Source of the DNA: CAVSEK01 sp963726975 | GTDB taxonomy: Bacteria > Actinomycetota > Actinomycetes > Mycobacteriales > SCTD01 | Direction of reading: 5' to 3' | Assembly (NCBI GenBank): GCA_963726975.1 | Contig: CAVSEK010000005.1 | Span: forward strand, 1 to 61,232 | DNA length: 61,232 nt | Program-made: the position numbers and the translations under genes | The notes under the pieces: model-generated | Databases searched by the model: none | Told to the model about the DNA's origin: nothing | What the model saw: only the letters and a program-made list of their open reading frames with translations | Shown here: positions 59,694-61,232 of the stretch, in pieces | How positions within the stretch are numbered: the stretch's first letter is position 1 | Layout: every line of letters starts with the position of its first letter

Positions 59694-60588
59694 TCAGGCG
59701 GGCGCGAAGACGACGCTCGCCCGGGCCGCGCCGTCGCGGTCCTCCACCAGCGCGACGCAGCGGCCGTCCGGGGCGAAGGCGCCGACGGGCCCGGGCCGAC
59801 CGGTCGGCGGCAGCCGCCGGCCGTGCGACAGGTCGACGGCCTCCGCGGGCGTCGAGGTCGCGGCGCGGGAAGGACGCGGCGACCGCGGCGTCCAGCGGCA
59901 GGACGGCCGCGTCGACGCACCGCGTCGGCTCCGAGCGCGGCGAGGTCCGGGCCGCCGTCGAGGCCGAACGGCCCGACCCGGGTGCGGCGCAGCGCGGTGA
60001 GGTGCGCGCCGACGCCCGAGCGCCTCGCCCAGGTCGCGGGCGAGCGCGCGGACGTAGGTGCCGGAGGACACGGTGCACGTCACGTCGACGTCGTCGCCGC
60101 GCCGGGCGAGCACCTCCAGCCGCGACACGACGACGCGGCGCGCGGCGAGCTCGACCTGCTCCCCCGCGCGCACCCGGGCGTACGACCGCACGCCGTCGAC
60201 CTTGACCGCCGACACCGAGGACGGCACCTGCTCGATCTCGCCGGTGAGCGCGGCGAGCGCGGCGCCCAGCGCGTCGTCGGTGACCCCGGACGCGTCGCGG
60301 ACCTCGCAGCGACCTCGCCCTCGGCGTCGTCGGTGACGGTCGTGGCGCCCAGCCGGATGGTCGCGTCGTAGTCCTTGTCGGTGAGCGGCGAGGTGGCCGA
60401 GCAGCCGGGTGGCCCGGCCGATCCCGAGCAGCAGCACGCCGGTGGCCATCGGGTCGAGCGTGCCCGCGTGGCCGACCTTGCGGGTGCGGGCGAGCCGGCG
60501 GCCGCGGCCGACGACGTCGTGGCTGGTCCAGCCGGCGGGCTTGTCGACGACGAGCAGCCCGTCGGGGGCGGGCGGCCGCGGCCGTCAC
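59694..60588 (-). CDS. truB: tRNA pseudouridine(55) synthase TruB (frame broken)
   Basis: Isomerises U55 in the tRNA T-loop, about 298 residues. GTG 60588 overlaps the nrnA stop (GTGA). After an early one-base excess the frame reads GLLVVDKPAGWTSHDVV, then VGHAGTLDPMATGVLLLGIGRATR with the catalytic Asp in GTLDPMATG, PSSVSAVKVDGVRSYARVRAG, and GTYVRALARDLGEALG. The C-terminal part is split again at about 60.31, 60.02 and 59.86 kb, ending GRCVALVEDRDGAARASVVFAPA. Core blocks are all present. Downstream ribF starts 33 bp on. Confidence 0.9.
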
Positions 60589-61232
60589 ACCGGCAGGTGC
60601 GGGGCGCGCTCGAGCGCCGCGCGCACGGCGGCCAGGGTCGTCGGCGGCGTCGTCGTGCGAGGTGAAGCCGGCGGCGAAGCGGTGCCGCCGCCGCCGAGCG
60701 CGGTGCAGACCGCGCCGACGTCGACGGCGCCCTTGGAGCGCGTCGAGACCTTGTAGAGCCCGTCGGCCGGGTCGCACTTCACGACCAGGGCGACCTCGGC
60801 CTCCTGCGGCGGTCCGCAGCACGTCGATGACGCCCTCGACGTCGGCCAGGCCCGAGGCCGTGCCGGTCGAGGTCGTCGGCCTCGACGACGGTCCAGACCA
60901 GCCCGAGGCCCGCCGACCGCGTCGGGCTCGAGCACCGCGCGGGCGCAGACGTCGCCGAGCAGCCGGACGTAGCCGAACGGCTGGGTGTCGTAGATCGCCC
61001 GGGTGATCAGGTCGTGCCGGATGCCGGTCGCGAGCAGCCGCGCGGCGAGCTCGTGCACCTCCGGGGTGGTCGAGGCGTGCCGGAACGAGCCGGTGTCGGT
61101 GACCAGGCCGGTGTAGAGCGCGCGCGGCGACGCTCGGCGTCCAGCGGCAGGCCGAGCCGGTCGAGCAGGTCGGCGACGACGACGGCCGTGGCCGCGGCGC
61201 CCTCGTCGACGAGGTGCACGGTGCCGTAGCGC
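60585..61232 (-). CDS. nrnA: DHH-family oligoribonuclease/pAp phosphatase NrnA, 3' part, frame broken
   Basis: DHH/DHHA1 phosphoesterase that degrades short RNAs and 3'-phosphoadenosine 5'-phosphate; the 5' end lies beyond the window. Visible pieces: RYGTVHLVDEGAAATAVVVADLLDRLG, then TGLVTDTGSFRHASTTPEVHELAARLLATG (metal-binding TDTG and following residues), AQEAEVALVVKCDPADGLYKVSTRSKGAVDVGAVC and the DHHA1 end GGGGHRFAAGF..LAAVRAALERAPHLPV split over two frames. Breaks lie at about 61.13, 60.92, 60.83 and 60.68 kb. The rbfA-nrnA-truB-ribF order fits this place. Confidence 0.85.
   Translation of the reverse strand, partial: ALRHRAPRRRGRRGHGRRRRRPARPARPAAGRRASPRALYTGLVTDTGSFRHASTTPEVHELAARLLATGIRHDLITRAIYDTQPFGYVRLLGDVCARAVLEPDAVGGPRAGLDRRRGRRPRPARPRAWPTSRASSTCCGPPQEAEVALVVKCDPADGLYKVSTRSKGAVDVGAVCTALGGGGTASPPASPRTTTPPTTLAAVRAALERAPHLPV

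Noticed and set aside
50382..61232. A block of pseudogenes (genome decay)
   Set aside because: All conserved motifs persist in order, breaks are one-base shifts, and the genes are essential or nearly so in relatives.

Overview
This window looks like a chromosomal core segment of a very GC-rich actinobacterium. The reasons are near-universal G/C at third codon positions, heavy use of GTG starts, a mycothiol-ligase-like gene (MshC family), a TIGR03086 protein, the ClgR/PspA pair, Lhr with Nei2-type glycosylases, and the conserved order recX-recA ... clgR-cinA-pgsA-rimO ... ftsK-rnj-dapA ... thyX ... dapB-M16-pnp-rpsO-ribF-truB-nrnA. Genus cannot be told from the sequence; Motilibacter/Kineosporia-like lineages are one guess. 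I saw no rRNA, tRNA, CRISPR array, transposase, integrase or phage gene. No gene-free stretch exceeds 300 bases.

Layout. 1-1.2 kb: 3' part of an exported V8-like protease and a small carboxypeptidase-regulatory-like protein. 1.2-4.4 kb (minus): gluABCD glutamate-type ABC transporter. 4.6-8.5 kb (minus): exported thermonuclease, MshC-like ligase, recX, recA with a LexA box, DUF3046. 8.5-11.7 kb: GNAT/acyl-CoA-synthetase (Pat-type) and a divergent 2-TM protein. 11.8-14.7 kb: secreted penicillin-acylase-family hydrolase, divergent from lhr (14.8-19.5 kb). 19.5-24.5 kb: TIGR03086 protein, a secreted esterase-like protein with an EF-hand loop, and two tandem Nei-family glycosylases flanking an ABM-domain gene. 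24.5-27.6 kb (minus): PAS-GGDEF-EAL protein coupled to pspA, then clgR. 27.7-31 kb: one uninterrupted ORF joining PgsA and CinA, then rimO. 31-40.1 kb: RodZ-like protein, GNAT, ftsK, rnj, dapA, a second PAS-GGDEF-EAL protein. 40.1-50.3 kb: thyX, VOC protein, Tat-exported PHP-type metallohydrolase, AlkX/YcaQ-like glycosylase, two GNATs, a semialdehyde dehydrogenase, DUF2461, three AIM24 paralogues. 50.3-61.2 kb (minus except a cupin): deaD, MaoC-like, cupin, TPR protein, dapB, M16 peptidase, pnp, rpsO, ribF, truB, nrnA (cut by the window end).

Functional themes. There is a DNA-repair cluster (recA/recX, lhr, two Nei, AlkX-like), an envelope-stress/c-di-GMP module (clgR, pspA, GGDEF-EAL), RNA processing and decay (rnj, pnp, deaD, truB, rpsO, nrnA) and lysine/diaminopimelate synthesis (dapA, dapB).

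Data quality. Single-base frame breaks, several of them at runs of G or C, occur in 1-14.6 kb and become dense from 48 kb to the end, hitting normally essential genes. The middle, 14.6-48 kb, is clean. I treat these breaks as probable sequence errors near contig ends, not as pseudogenes. Coordinates of broken genes are reconstructed spans.

Most notable observations: four genes whose frames reach back to a CTGA stop/start overlap with no ATG, GTG or TTG available; the PgsA-CinA fused ORF; and a two-copy, about 42-nt hairpin element between genes.
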